A stretch of 64,000 bases of DNA from an uncultured Collinsella sp. (GCA_902497065.1 CABVDH010000003.1:62001-126000); one strand, 5' to 3'; positions 27,475 to 36,807 are shown, counted from the first letter of the stretch. Notes: generated by a model from the letters alone, not told the origin. Program-made: numbers and translations.

Positions 27475-28662
27475 TTAGGAACGGGTTGCGGCGAGCACCT
27501 GCGCAGCCTTTTCACGCGCCCACGCATCGATGTCGCGAAGCTGCTCAAACGAATCGACCGCCTGCATATCGTGGGCATCCATGCAGGATTCCACAATGCG
27601 ATCGATATCGGTAAAGCTGCAGCCATCGTGCAGGAAGGCATCGACGGCGACCTCGTTGGCGGCATTGAGCACGCACGGCATGGTGCCACCCGTCTTGCCG
27701 GCACGTTCGGCCAGTGCCAGACAGCGGAAGGTATCCATGTCGGCAGCATCAAACGTGAGCTGCCCCAGCTCGCAGAAATCGATACGAGGCGCCGGGGTAT
27801 CCCAACGCTCGGGATACGAGAACGCGAACTGGATGGGAATACGCATGTCGGAAGCACCGAGATGCGCCATCACGGAGCCGTCGGCAAACTCGACCATAGA
27901 GTGAATCTTGGACTGACGCTGCACGACCACGTTAATGAAATCGAGGTCGCAGTTAAACAGATGCATGGCCTCAATGCGCTCCAGGCCCTTGTTCATGAGG
28001 GTGGCGGAGTCGATGGTGATCTTGGCGCCCATGGCCCACGTGGGATGTGCGAGGGCATCGGCACGCGTCACGCGGTCGAGCTCGTCGCGCGTGCGGCCAA
28101 AAAACGGACCGCCCGAGCAGGTGAGCCAAATACAATGAGCCTCGCGTGGGTTCTCCCCCAGATAGCACTGGAAGATGGCGGAGTGCTCAGAGTCGACTGG
28201 AATAAGCTGGCCCGGTTGCGCCAACGGCATAAGCAAGTCGCCACCGACGACGAGGGACTCCTTGTTGGCAAGGGCAAGGCGCTTATTTGAGGTCAAGGCC
28301 GCATGGCTCGCCTCGAGACCGGCGGCACCCACAATAGCGACGAGTACGCAGTCGACATCGTCGCGACGCGCGAGCTCGCAAACCGCCTGCGCGCCAACGC
28401 CGAGCTTCGTTCCCTCGGGCAACTCCTGCAGCACGGCGTCATCGCCATGAGCGACATCGGCCACGGCAACCGCCGAAACCGAGAACTCGCGGGCAGCGGC
28501 AACAAGCTCGGAGGTACTGGAGTTAACGGACAGCGCCGTCACCTGCAGGCGATCGGCATGCTGGCGGCACACATCGAGCGCCTGGGTGCCGATGGAGCCC
28601 GTACAACCCAGGATGGCAACACGGAGGCGTCCATCGGGGCCATACGTCGTCTGGAATGACAT
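27475..28662 (-). CDS. dxr: 1-deoxy-D-xylulose 5-phosphate reductoisomerase
   Basis: 395 aa. Second MEP-pathway step, DXP to MEP with NADPH. NADPH-binding GCTGSIGTQALDV at about 19-31. Metal and substrate motifs are ALANKESLV, PVDSEHSAIFQ and ATLMNKGLE. The C-terminal helical domain has VLNAANEVAV. Its ATG overlaps the cdsA stop by one base (TAATG). Its product route feeds ispG three genes on. Confidence 0.96.
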   Translation of the reverse strand: MSFQTTYGPDGRLRVAILGCTGSIGTQALDVCRQHADRLQVTALSVNSSTSELVAAAREFSVSAVAVADVAHGDDAVLQELPEGTKLGVGAQAVCELARRDDVDCVLVAIVGAAGLEASHAALTSNKRLALANKESLVVGGDLLMPLAQPGQLIPVDSEHSAIFQCYLGENPREAHCIWLTCSGGPFFGRTRDELDRVTRADALAHPTWAMGAKITIDSATLMNKGLERIEAMHLFNCDLDFINVVVQRQSKIHSMVEFADGSVMAHLGASDMRIPIQFAFSYPERWDTPAPRIDFCELGQLTFDAADMDTFRCLALAERAGKTGGTMPCVLNAANEVAVDAFLHDGCSFTDIDRIVESCMDAHDMQAVDSFEQLRDIDAWAREKAAQVLAATRS

Positions 28663-29561
28663 TACAGCACGCCTCCGATCATCAGCATCAGCTGCGCGGT
28701 GATGCAGCCGAAGATAAGCGAATCGCTACGATCGAGCATGCCGCCGTGGCCCGGGATAAGGTTGCCGGAATCTTTGACGCCCACACCGCGCTTGATGCGC
28801 GACTCGATAAGGTCGCCGATAACGCCCAGAATGGACACGACCACGCCGCACAGCAGCGCATAGGGCAGGCTGAGCTTGAAGAAATGCGTCGCCCACAGGA
28901 TGAGCCAAATCAAAACCGAGCCCAGGATGCCGCCAACAAACCCCTCCCAGCTCTTTTTGGGAGAGATCTTGGGAACCATCTTGTGTTTGCCGATACGGCT
29001 ACCCACGATATAGGCAAACGAATCGGAGACCCAGAGAGACGCGCAAACACCCACCGAAAGCAGGGCGCCGGCAAAACCGGGCACGGCATCGCGCAGCAGC
29101 ACGATAGCCGACAGCATAAAACCGGTGTAGATGGGACCCATGAGCGTCACGGCAACATCGGATATGCGGGTACGCGGCGACCAGACATACCAAATGCCCA
29201 CAGCGAGCATCAGGGCAAAAAGCAGGGCATTCAGCAGCATCGAATCGCCCAACGCCGACAGCGGAAAGAGCACGGCGGCAGCGATACCCATGCGCTCGTT
29301 AGCCATCTTGCCATCGAGCCTTGTCATACGGAAAAACTCATAGCAGCACAGACCGCTCATGACGGAAACAAAGATGGCCGTGGGCACGATACCCAAAACC
29401 AGGCACAGGATAAAGACAACGGCGTAGACGATACCGGCGGCGGCACGGGTAATAAAGCCCGCCAGCCACGAACCGGTGCCGCTCTTCACTGCAGGCGTTC
29501 CCGCAGTGCCAGCTTTGCGCGCAGGCGTCTTGGGAGCAGATGCCTTGGGACGATCGGACAC
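28662..29561 (-). CDS. cdsA: Phosphatidate cytidylyltransferase
   Basis: 299 aa. Makes CDP-diacylglycerol from phosphatidate and CTP; integral membrane. A 30-residue Ala/Pro/Lys-rich cytoplasmic N-terminus precedes about eight hydrophobic helices. The signature SRIKRGVGVKDSGNLIPGHG followed by GMLDRSDS is intact near the C-terminus. The start is GTG with GGAGG seven bases upstream, three bases after uppS. Confidence 0.94.
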   Translation of the reverse strand: MSDRPKASAPKTPARKAGTAGTPAVKSGTGSWLAGFITRAAAGIVYAVVFILCLVLGIVPTAIFVSVMSGLCCYEFFRMTRLDGKMANERMGIAAAVLFPLSALGDSMLLNALLFALMLAVGIWYVWSPRTRISDVAVTLMGPIYTGFMLSAIVLLRDAVPGFAGALLSVGVCASLWVSDSFAYIVGSRIGKHKMVPKISPKKSWEGFVGGILGSVLIWLILWATHFFKLSLPYALLCGVVVSILGVIGDLIESRIKRGVGVKDSGNLIPGHGGMLDRSDSLIFGCITAQLMLMIGGVL

Positions 29562-29563
29562 GA

Positions 29564-30358
29564 TTAAGCCTCCTCGGTCTTGCTCAGTCCACCAAACCTA
29601 CGGTCACGGCCCTGATAGGCCAAAATGGCGTCGACAAGGCCCCAACGATCAAAGTCGGGCCAATAGGTATCGGTGACGTAGAATTCGGAATAAGCCACCT
29701 GCCACAGCAGATAGTTCGAAAGGCGCAGCTCACCAGAAGTGCGAATCACAAGCTCAGGATCGGGAAGGCCGGCGGTATAGAGGTGGGAAGCCACCATGTC
29801 GTCATCAATTGCGCCAGGATCGATCTTACCGGCGGCAGCGTCGAGTGCGATCTGACGGACAGCGCGGGTAATCTCGGCACGCGCGCCGTAGTTGACGGCA
29901 AGCGCCAGCGTCATGCCGGTGTGATTGGCGCACTCGGCAAGACCGCGTTCAAAAACGTCGCGGGTCTTCTTGGGCAGCGCGGAAATGTCACCCAAAAAGA
30001 CAACGCGCACGTTTTCGCGCTTCAGAAGCGGCAGCTCGTCGATAAACGTCTTGGCAAACAGGTGCATCAAGACGTTGACCTCATGCTGCGGGCGGTTCCA
30101 GTTTTCGGTAGAAAACGCATAGGCCGAAAGCACGTCGACGCCCAGACGCACGCAGGCGGTAATAATCTCACGAAGGGAGACGATACCCGCCTTGTGGCCC
30201 TCGGTGCGTGCAAGACCGCGCGATGTGGCCCAACGACCATTGCCGTCCATGATGCACGAGATATGGTGCGGAATGTTATTGAGGTCAAGGTCGGAAAAAC
30301 CGACGCCCGCAGGGGCGTCGGCAAAGTACTCGACCAGTTTATGCTCGTCGTATTGCAC
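29564..30358 (-). CDS. uppS: Isoprenyl transferase (undecaprenyl diphosphate synthase family)
   Basis: 264 aa. cis-Prenyltransferase making the lipid carrier for peptidoglycan. HISCIMDGNGRWA contains the catalytic Asp and phosphate-binding residues. AFSTENWNRP, then RTSGELRLSNYLLWQ and EFYVTDTYWPDF are the other conserved regions. The start is GTG; GGAG lies seven bases upstream, inside the end of frr. Product chain length is inferred from context. Confidence 0.95.
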   Translation of the reverse strand: MQYDEHKLVEYFADAPAGVGFSDLDLNNIPHHISCIMDGNGRWATSRGLARTEGHKAGIVSLREIITACVRLGVDVLSAYAFSTENWNRPQHEVNVLMHLFAKTFIDELPLLKRENVRVVFLGDISALPKKTRDVFERGLAECANHTGMTLALAVNYGARAEITRAVRQIALDAAAGKIDPGAIDDDMVASHLYTAGLPDPELVIRTSGELRLSNYLLWQVAYSEFYVTDTYWPDFDRWGLVDAILAYQGRDRRFGGLSKTEEA

Positions 30359-30359
30359 C

Positions 30360-30896
30360 TTAGATCTCCATGACCTCGGCTTCTTTTTCCTTCAGAAGCT
30401 CCTCGACCTTGGCGACATACTCATCGGTGTGCTTCTGGACCTTGGCCTGCTCGCGACGGACATCGTCCTCGGTGAGCTCCTCATCGCGCTCAAGCTTGTT
30501 GTTGAAGTCGCGACGGATGTTACGGATAGACACCTTGGCCTGCTCGGCGTACTCGCGGCACTCCTTGACGAGCTCGCGACGGCGCTCCTCGGTGGGAGCC
30601 GGGAACGGCAGACGAACGACGGTGCCATCGGAGTTGGGGGTAATACCCAGATCGGAAGCGCCGATGGCCTTGACGATAGCGTTGATGAGTGCCTTGTCCC
30701 ACGGCTCGATGAGCAGCATGTGGGCCTCGGGGGTCTTGACGGCGGCAACCTGCGTGACCGGCGTGGGAACACCGTAATAATCGACGGTGATGTCGGACAG
30801 AATGTTGGCATTGGCGCGGCCGGTACGGACCTTGGAGAAGTTATGCTTGAGGGACTCGAGCGACTTGTCCATATGGGCGGTGATGTTCTCTGCCAT
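30360..30896 (-). CDS. frr: Ribosome-recycling factor
   Basis: 178 aa, standard length is about 185. With EF-G it splits post-termination ribosomes. KVRTGRANANIL, the DYYG strand and VSIRNIRRD are family motifs, and the three-helix bundle plus small beta domain are evident. Lies two bases after pyrH, the usual pyrH-frr pairing. Confidence 0.97.
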   Translation of the reverse strand: MAENITAHMDKSLESLKHNFSKVRTGRANANILSDITVDYYGVPTPVTQVAAVKTPEAHMLLIEPWDKALINAIVKAIGASDLGITPNSDGTVVRLPFPAPTEERRRELVKECREYAEQAKVSIRNIRRDFNNKLERDEELTEDDVRREQAKVQKHTDEYVAKVEELLKEKEAEVMEI

Positions 30897-30898
30897 GC

Positions 30899-31621
30899 TT
30901 AATCCTCCTGATAGACGAGCGTGCCGACGGGCTCACCCGCGAGCGCGCGCTTGACGGTGTCCTCGCCATCGATGTTGAGGACCAAAATCGGCATACGGTT
31001 GTCCTGGCACAGTGCCGTAGCCGTGGAATCCATAACCTGCAGACCGCGGACGAGAACCTCGTGATAGGTAATCTTGTCAAAACGGACGGCATCGGCGCAC
31101 TTGACGGGATCCTTATCGTAGATGCCGTCAACCTTGGTGGCTTTAATCAGAATCTCGGCGCCGATCTCGCACGCACGAAGAGCCGCGGCGGTGTCGGTCG
31201 TAAAGTACGGATTGCCCGAACCGGCGGCAAAAATAACGACGTTGCCCTTGGAAAGGTGGTTGATGGCGCGACGGCGAATATAGGGCTCGCAGATCTCGTT
31301 CATCTGGATAGCGCTCATAACGCGGCAGGGAACATCGTTATGCTCGAAGGCATCCTGCAGGGCGAGCGCGTTCATAACGGTTGCCAGCATGCCCATGTAA
31401 TCGGCCTGAGCACGCTCCATGCCACCGGCAGCGCCGGCCATGCCGCGGAAAATATTACCGCCGCCGACAACGACGCCGACCTCATGACCAACGGCGAGCA
31501 GCTCCTTGACCTGTTTGGCAAGATGGTCGGTAACCTTGGGGTCGATGCCATACTGGCCGTCGCCCATCAGTGCTTCGCCAGAAAGCTTAAGAAGCACGCG
31601 TTTATATCGGATGTCGGACAA
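30899..31621 (-). CDS. pyrH: UMP kinase
   Basis: 240 aa. Phosphorylates UMP to UDP, the step after the pyr operon product. Amino-acid-kinase fold with RVLLKLSGEALMG, VVVGGGNIFRG, and a TDTAAALRA nucleotide segment. The start codon is TTG at 31621 with AAGGAGG six bases upstream. Separated from tsf by a terminator, so it likely begins the pyrH-frr-uppS-cdsA-dxr-rseP-ispG-proS transcript. Confidence 0.96.
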   Translation of the reverse strand: MSDIRYKRVLLKLSGEALMGDGQYGIDPKVTDHLAKQVKELLAVGHEVGVVVGGGNIFRGMAGAAGGMERAQADYMGMLATVMNALALQDAFEHNDVPCRVMSAIQMNEICEPYIRRRAINHLSKGNVVIFAAGSGNPYFTTDTAAALRACEIGAEILIKATKVDGIYDKDPVKCADAVRFDKITYHEVLVRGLQVMDSTATALCQDNRMPILVLNIDGEDTVKRALAGEPVGTLVYQED

Positions 31622-31681
31622 AGCGATCCTCCTTTAGATTGAACTCTCAACATTCTATCAAAGGCTCTAAGAAGAGCCATG

Positions 31682-31716
31682 AAAAAGCAGGCTGTGAGTA
31701 AAACCCACAGCCTGCT
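31682..31716 (-). terminator. Intrinsic terminator of rpsB-tsf
   Basis: GCAGGCTGTG at 31687-31696 pairs with CACAGCCTGC at 31706-31715. Five T residues follow on the minus strand. A second short hairpin, GGCTCT-TCTT-AGAGCC with TTT, lies just downstream. Confidence 0.92.
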
Positions 31717-31739
31717 CATTACCAGCTACAAGAGCTTAT

Positions 31740-32609
31740 TTACTCGCCACGGACCAAACGGTCAAAGGCAACGACGGTAATGGTGTCGCCGAGCTCCTTG
31801 GAGACCTGCTCAGCGTACTTCTTGATGGTGAGGGAGCTGTCCTTGATGAACTCCTGCTCGGTGAGCACGGACTGCTTGTAGAACTTCTCCAGACGGCCGA
31901 CAGCCATCTTCTCCTGGATAGCCTCGGGCTTACCGGACTCGGCAGCCTGAGCCATGTAGATCTGCTTCTCGTGCTCGACGGTCTCGGCCGGAACCTGATC
32001 GCGGGTAGCACAGATCGGGGCGACGGCGGCAACCTGAAGGGCAACGTCGTGAGCGAAGGTCTTGAAGGACTCAGCCTGAGCGGTCTCGGCCTTCTCGAAG
32101 GCGAACTCGACGAGGACGCCGATCTTACCACCCATATGGATGTAAGAAGCGAGCACGCCGTTCTCGGCCTTGCGAGCAGCGAAGCGGGAGATCTTCATGT
32201 TCTCGCCCATGATGTGAATCATCTCGGTGAGCTCGGAGGAAACGGTCTCCTCGCCCATCGGCTTCTCGAGCAGAGCGTCGACGTCAGCAGGCTCGGTGGT
32301 GGCGACAACCTCGGCGACCTTGGAAGCAAAGCCGGTGAACTTGGCGTTGGAGCCAACGAAGTCGGTCTCGCAGGAGAGCTCGAGCAGAGCGCCGGTCTTG
32401 CCATCCTCGGAGACGAACGCGGCGACAGCGCCCTCGTTGGTCTCACGGCCAGCCTTCTTGGCGGCCTTGGCAAGGCCGTTCTTACGCAGAACGTCGACAG
32501 CGGCGTCCATGTCGCCGTCAGCCTCGACGAGAGCCTTCTTGCACTCCATCATCGGGGAGTCGGTCATCTCGCGGAGCTGCTTGACCATAGCGGCGGTAAT
32601 CTGGGCCAT
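31740..32609 (-). CDS. tsf: Elongation factor Ts
   Basis: 289 aa. Nucleotide exchange factor for EF-Tu. N-terminal UBA-like domain with the EF-Ts signature LREMTDSPMMECKKAL, and the second signature ELSCETDFVGSNAKF. ATG 32609 has AAAGGA upstream; the in-frame TTG at 32624 precedes that site and is rejected. Follows rpsB as in most bacteria. Confidence 0.97.
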   Translation of the reverse strand: MAQITAAMVKQLREMTDSPMMECKKALVEADGDMDAAVDVLRKNGLAKAAKKAGRETNEGAVAAFVSEDGKTGALLELSCETDFVGSNAKFTGFASKVAEVVATTEPADVDALLEKPMGEETVSSELTEMIHIMGENMKISRFAARKAENGVLASYIHMGGKIGVLVEFAFEKAETAQAESFKTFAHDVALQVAAVAPICATRDQVPAETVEHEKQIYMAQAAESGKPEAIQEKMAVGRLEKFYKQSVLTEQEFIKDSSLTIKKYAEQVSKELGDTITVVAFDRLVRGE

Positions 32610-32654
32610 TGTGGTTCCTTTCAAAGAGATGAAAAAGAATTAACTAAGACTGAT

Positions 32655-33383
32655 TTACTCGGCCTTGGGCTCAGCGGCCATCTCGGCCTCGGAGACCTGC
32701 TCCTTGCCGGAGCCAGCGAGGCAGGCGTCAGCCATGAGCTCGCACATAAGGGTGACAGCGGAGATAGCGTCATCGTTGCAGGGGATGCCGTACTCGACCT
32801 CGTCGGGATCGGAGTTGGTGTCGATCAGAGCGACGACAGGGATGTTCAGGCGCTGAGCCTCCTTGATGGCGTTCTCCTCGCGCTTGGTGTCGATGACGAA
32901 GAGAGCCTGGGGCAGACCCTTCATGTCGCGGGCGCCGCCGAGGTTGGTCTGGAGCTTGGTGAGCTCCTTGCCGAGCACAGCCTGCTCCTTCTTGGGCAGA
33001 ACAGCCATGCGGCCGTCCTCGACCATGGCCTCGAGCTCCTCCATGCGGTTGATGCGGGAGCGGATGGTGACGAAGTTGGTCAGCATACCGCCGAGCCAAC
33101 GCTGGTTGATGTAAGGCATGTTGGCGCGCTCAGCAGCGTTCTTGACGGCCTCCTGAGCCTGCTTCTTGGTGCCGACGAACAGCACGTTGCCACCCTTGGC
33201 GACGTTCTTGACGAAGGTGTAGGCCTGGTCGGCGTCGAGGATGGTCTGCTTGAGGTCAAGGATATAGATGCCGTTGCGCTCACCGAAGATGAACGGCTTC
33301 ATCTTGGGGTTCCAGCGACGGGTCTGGTGACCGAAGTGGCAGCCGGCCTCGAGCAGGGTGCGGATATTAATCTTGGTAGCCAT
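32655..33383 (-). CDS. rpsB: 30S ribosomal protein S2
   Basis: 242 aa. Last-assembling 30S protein near the mRNA exit. LLEAGCHFGHQTRRWNPKM, the coiled-coil insertion around residues 105-150, and PVVALIDTNSDPDEVEYGIP are diagnostic. The tail is acidic and Ala-rich. ATG has AGGAGG upstream. The 219-base gap before it holds a strong promoter and leader hairpins. Confidence 0.97.
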   Translation of the reverse strand: MATKINIRTLLEAGCHFGHQTRRWNPKMKPFIFGERNGIYILDLKQTILDADQAYTFVKNVAKGGNVLFVGTKKQAQEAVKNAAERANMPYINQRWLGGMLTNFVTIRSRINRMEELEAMVEDGRMAVLPKKEQAVLGKELTKLQTNLGGARDMKGLPQALFVIDTKREENAIKEAQRLNIPVVALIDTNSDPDEVEYGIPCNDDAISAVTLMCELMADACLAGSGKEQVSEAEMAAEPKAE

Positions 33384-33490
33384 GTTAAACCTCCTGTGGT
33401 TTGCCTCCGCGCGGGGTCATCCTCCAAAACCAACCCGGACATGTGCTACCAAAGCCCGGGCACCACGGTATGAAGTAGCCGCGCGTGCGT

Positions 33491-33517
33491 GATAAAAACA
33501 TGTTGCCGTGAAGCAAC
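33491..33517 (-). promoter_or_regulatory. Promoter-proximal hairpin and U-tract in the rpsB leader
   Basis: GTTGC-TTCACG-GCAAC followed by ATGTTTTTATC on the minus strand. It begins at about the predicted transcription start, so it could be an attenuator or the xerC terminator. A second stem (CCCGG with CCGGG, around 33430-33460) lies nearer the gene. Confidence 0.5.
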
Positions 33518-33524
33518 CCGTTGA

Positions 33525-33553
33525 ATGATAGCAGGAATGCTTCTTCCTGCCAA
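33525..33553 (-). promoter_or_regulatory. Strong promoter of rpsB-tsf
   Basis: Minus-strand TTGGCA, 17 bp ending in TGC, TATCAT. Both boxes and the extended -10 are present. Predicted start is near 33518. Confidence 0.85.
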
Positions 33554-33602
33554 CCCGCAATCAAAACCACACACCTCGGTGCGGCGCGGGACGTCCCAGC
33601 CA

Positions 33603-34523
33603 CTATTCGCCGCGGGGATGGGCTTGAGCCACGGCACGTTTGAGCCGATCGGGTGTGAGATGTGTGTAAATCTGCGTCGTGGACAGGCTCGCATGGCCCA
33701 GCAGCTCTTGAACCGAGCGCAGGTCCGCACCGCCCTCGAGCAAGTCGGTCGCAAAGGTATGGCGCATCGCATGCGGGGCGATGTCGGCCGGAATGCCGGC
33801 GAGCGTCGCCAGCGTATGGAACCGCCGCCTGAGCATGGCGGCACTCATGCGATTGCCGCGCACCGATATAAGCAGCGGATGCGGCCCGGTGGCGGGGTCA
33901 CGGCGCTTTGCCTGAGCGAGCAACACCGGCCTCCCCTCCTCAATATAGAAACGAGTCACCTCGAGCGCACGACGATACAGGGGGACGATACGTTCTTTGC
34001 TCCCCTTGCCCCACAGGCGCAGCGTGCGCTCGGACCATGAGATGGATTCCACATTGAGCGCCGCAAGCTCTGAGATGCGGGCACCCGAGGCATAGAGCAA
34101 CTCGAGCATCGCCGCATCGCGCAGTCCCGCGGGTGTTGAGGTATCGGGGGCTTTGAGGAGTGCCTCCACCTGTTGAGTCGTAAGGACGCCCGGCAGGTCG
34201 CGCGGCAGCTTGGGCGATGCGATCGCCGAGACCGCATCGCCCTCGACAATCCCCTCGACAGCCATCCACCGATAGAGTGAGCGAATGGGAGACAGGTGTG
34301 CCGCAAGGGTCCGAGCCGCCACCTGGCCACGCGACAGCTCGGCCAAATAGGAACGAACGGTCCGTACGTCGGCGGCGCGAGCGTCGATGCCCTCGCGTTC
34401 GCACCAGGCAGCAAAGCGCTCCAGCCTCGAGCCATAGGCCGTCACCGTGTTGGGAGAAAGCCCCTCAACGCGTGCGATATAGGCGATAAACGAGTCGACG
34501 GTGTCGTACAGGTCAAAGGCTAT
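33603..34523 (-). CDS. xerC: Tyrosine recombinase XerC/XerD family
   Basis: 306 aa if started at the upstream ATA. Resolves chromosome dimers at dif with a partner recombinase. The C-terminal catalytic set is complete: Arg in ASGARISEL, Lys in GKGSKERI, HxxR in HAMRHTF, His in LGHASLSTT, and Tyr in QIYTH. The N-terminal SAM-like domain begins LYDTVDSFIAYIARVEGLS. That stretch has no ATG, GTG or TTG; the first such codon is GTG 34445, which would remove 26 residues. ATA 34523 overlaps the trmFO stop and has GGAGG nine bases upstream. Confidence 0.88.
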   Translation of the reverse strand: MAFDLYDTVDSFIAYIARVEGLSPNTVTAYGSRLERFAAWCEREGIDARAADVRTVRSYLAELSRGQVAARTLAAHLSPIRSLYRWMAVEGIVEGDAVSAIASPKLPRDLPGVLTTQQVEALLKAPDTSTPAGLRDAAMLELLYASGARISELAALNVESISWSERTLRLWGKGSKERIVPLYRRALEVTRFYIEEGRPVLLAQAKRRDPATGPHPLLISVRGNRMSAAMLRRRFHTLATLAGIPADIAPHAMRHTFATDLLEGGADLRSVQELLGHASLSTTQIYTHLTPDRLKRAVAQAHPRGE

Positions 34524-35857
34524 GACCGGTCGCCTCCAAACAGATCGGGGCGAGTAGCCAGATAGGCGTCAAGGGCCTCGAGCGCACGGTCCGCATAGGC
34601 CTGGTAGCGGTCGCGCTTGCTGCGGCGCTTACCATCCTCGAGTGGCGGCACCAGGCCAAAGTTGACATGCATGGGCTGATAGCCCACGGTGGCAGGATCG
34701 GTCGCATAGCCCACGAGCGCACCCAGGGCGCCCACGCGGGGCAACTCGACGCCCGCGGCACCGATAGCCTCGGCATAGGTGTTGAGTGCCGCGAGCAGAC
34801 CGGTCGCCACGGCTTCCATGTACCCCTCGGTGCCGGTGATCTGACCGGCCAGGCGCACACCGGTACCGGGCACGGCAAAGGTGCCATCGAGCACGTGCGG
34901 GGCGTCGACAAAGGTATTGCGGTGCATGACACCGTAGCGGAAGAACTCAGCGTTCTCCAGGCCCGGCACCATATGGAAGACGCGCTTCTGCTCGCCAAAG
35001 GTCAAGTTGGTCTGGAAGCCCACCAGGTTATAGGCGGTCTTCTCCTTGTTTTCGGCACGCAGCTGAATCGCCGCCCAGGGGCGACGTCCGGTACGCGGGT
35101 CGGTGAGGCCGACGGGCTTCATGGCGCCAAAGCGAATGGCGTCCTTGCCGGTGCGCGCAACTTCCTCGGCAGGCTGGCAGGCCTGGAACAGATCGCCGCC
35201 CTCAAAGTCTTTGAGCACCACGCGGTCGGCCGTAGTAAGCGCCTCGATAAAGGCCTCGTACTCCTCCTTGTTGAGCGGAGCGTTGAGATAGTCGCCGCCC
35301 CCCTGCTCCTCGTAGCGCGACTGCGAGAACAGCACGTCCATATCGAGCGTGGAGGCATCAACGATCGGCGCCGCGGCATCGAAGAACGCAAGGGCGTCGC
35401 CACCGACGAGCTTCATGACCTCTTCGCTCAGCGCCGGTGAACACAGCGGGCCCGCGGCAATGACCACGTGACCCTCGGGAATCTGCGTGACCTCGCCGTG
35501 CACGACCTCGATATTGGGACGGGCGGCAACCTCGGCCTCGACAAACTCGGAAAACTTGACGCGATCGACCGCCAAGGCGCCACCGGCGGGAACAGCCGCG
35601 CGATGGGCGCAGTCGAGCAGGACTGAACCCATGCGCTCAAGCTCGGCCTTCAGCAAACCAGCCGCGGAATCCGGACGGGTCGACTTAAACGAATTGGAGC
35701 AGACGAGCTCTGCCAGGTGATCGGTATGGTGAGCCGGGGAGCTCACCTGGGGGCGCATCTCGCACAGCTTTACGGCAAACCCGCGGTCTGCCAGCTGGAT
35801 CGCGCATTCCGAACCCGCCAGACCGCCACCGATAACCGTCACCTGATCGAACTGCAT
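34520..35857 (-). CDS. trmFO: Methylenetetrahydrofolate-tRNA-(uracil-5-)-methyltransferase TrmFO
   Basis: 445 aa. Folate- and FAD-dependent enzyme making m5U54 in tRNA. N-terminal FAD motif VTVIGGGLAGSECA, the CEMRP segment, VCSNSFKS, and FGLVPPLEDGKRRSKRDRY at the C-terminus. ATG 35857 has AAAGG nine bases upstream. It follows dprA; the topA gene often found between them in Gram-positives is absent here. Confidence 0.95.
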   Translation of the reverse strand: MQFDQVTVIGGGLAGSECAIQLADRGFAVKLCEMRPQVSSPAHHTDHLAELVCSNSFKSTRPDSAAGLLKAELERMGSVLLDCAHRAAVPAGGALAVDRVKFSEFVEAEVAARPNIEVVHGEVTQIPEGHVVIAAGPLCSPALSEEVMKLVGGDALAFFDAAAPIVDASTLDMDVLFSQSRYEEQGGGDYLNAPLNKEEYEAFIEALTTADRVVLKDFEGGDLFQACQPAEEVARTGKDAIRFGAMKPVGLTDPRTGRRPWAAIQLRAENKEKTAYNLVGFQTNLTFGEQKRVFHMVPGLENAEFFRYGVMHRNTFVDAPHVLDGTFAVPGTGVRLAGQITGTEGYMEAVATGLLAALNTYAEAIGAAGVELPRVGALGALVGYATDPATVGYQPMHVNFGLVPPLEDGKRRSKRDRYQAYADRALEALDAYLATRPDLFGGDRS

Positions 35858-35871
35858 CTGCAAACACCTTT

Positions 35872-36807
35872 CTAATTGACACGTTTTCCATTGTGACCGA
35901 AGGGCGTCTGGGCGTGAAGGGCAAACTTGGAGGGCGCATACCTTCCATCCATCATGCGCTCGATAAGGCCCTCGAGTTCAAGCGAACCCAAGAGTTTGAG
36001 TACGCCGACAGCATCGAGTGAGACGAGCGCCGCGATGTCGTCGACCTTGAGCGGAGAGGCGATGAGCGCATGCATCACGGTCTGCTGTGTTGGATTCAGG
36101 TCGGCAATGCCGGGAGCATCGGGGCGCGAGTAGCGCAGGGTGCCGTATATGCGAGAGATAGCCATCTCGATAGATTCCTCGTCGACAATGCAGCAGGCAC
36201 CGTTCGCAATGAGGTAATTCGTGCCACGCGACTCGGGCGATAGGATCGACCCCGGCACGGCAAGAAGTTCGCGCCCCAAATCCATAGCAGCCTCGGCTGT
36301 AGAAAACGTCCCGGAAGGCATACCCGCCTCGGATACAAAGAGGGCTTGCGACAGGGCCGCGATCACGCGATTGCGACGCGGAAAGGCAAACTTGCGCGGA
36401 CCCATGCCCCACGGAGAGATCGACACGACCGCGCCGCCCGTATCGAGCGTGCGCGTAATAAGCCCCGCGCTCGAACGCGGGTAGACCACGTCGGCGCCCG
36501 TCCCCAGCACCACGACGTGTTTGCCGCCGGCGTTGACCGCAGCCCAACCCGAGGCCTGGTCACAACCGACCGCACCGCCCGAAACTACCGTCACTCCCGC
36601 CTCAACCGCCACCTTCGCCGCAAGCTCTGCCACGGCAAGACCATACGGCGAGGCCTTTCGCGCACCGATGATGGAGAGCGCGGGCGTCGAAAGCGCCTCG
36701 GGGTTGCCGCGCACATAGAGCGTCTGAGGTACATCAGAAAGCTCCAAAACGGTCTCGGGATACAACGCGTCACCTGGATGCAGCTCGAAGGTCCCCTCAG
36801 CCATCAT
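35872..36807 (-). CDS. dprA: DNA-processing protein DprA/Smf
   Basis: 311 aa. Loads RecA on incoming single-stranded DNA in transformation. Rossmann domain with ALSIIGARKASPYG, TVVSGGAVGCDQASG, VVVLGTGADVVYP, and FAFPRRNRVIAALS. A winged-helix domain ends the protein (about 235-300). ATG 36807 overlaps the comM stop as ATGA and has GGAGGG upstream. The N-terminal SAM-like extension of many DprAs is very short here. Confidence 0.94.
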   Translation of the reverse strand: MMAEGTFELHPGDALYPETVLELSDVPQTLYVRGNPEALSTPALSIIGARKASPYGLAVAELAAKVAVEAGVTVVSGGAVGCDQASGWAAVNAGGKHVVVLGTGADVVYPRSSAGLITRTLDTGGAVVSISPWGMGPRKFAFPRRNRVIAALSQALFVSEAGMPSGTFSTAEAAMDLGRELLAVPGSILSPESRGTNYLIANGACCIVDEESIEMAISRIYGTLRYSRPDAPGIADLNPTQQTVMHALIASPLKVDDIAALVSLDAVGVLKLLGSLELEGLIERMMDGRYAPSKFALHAQTPFGHNGKRVN

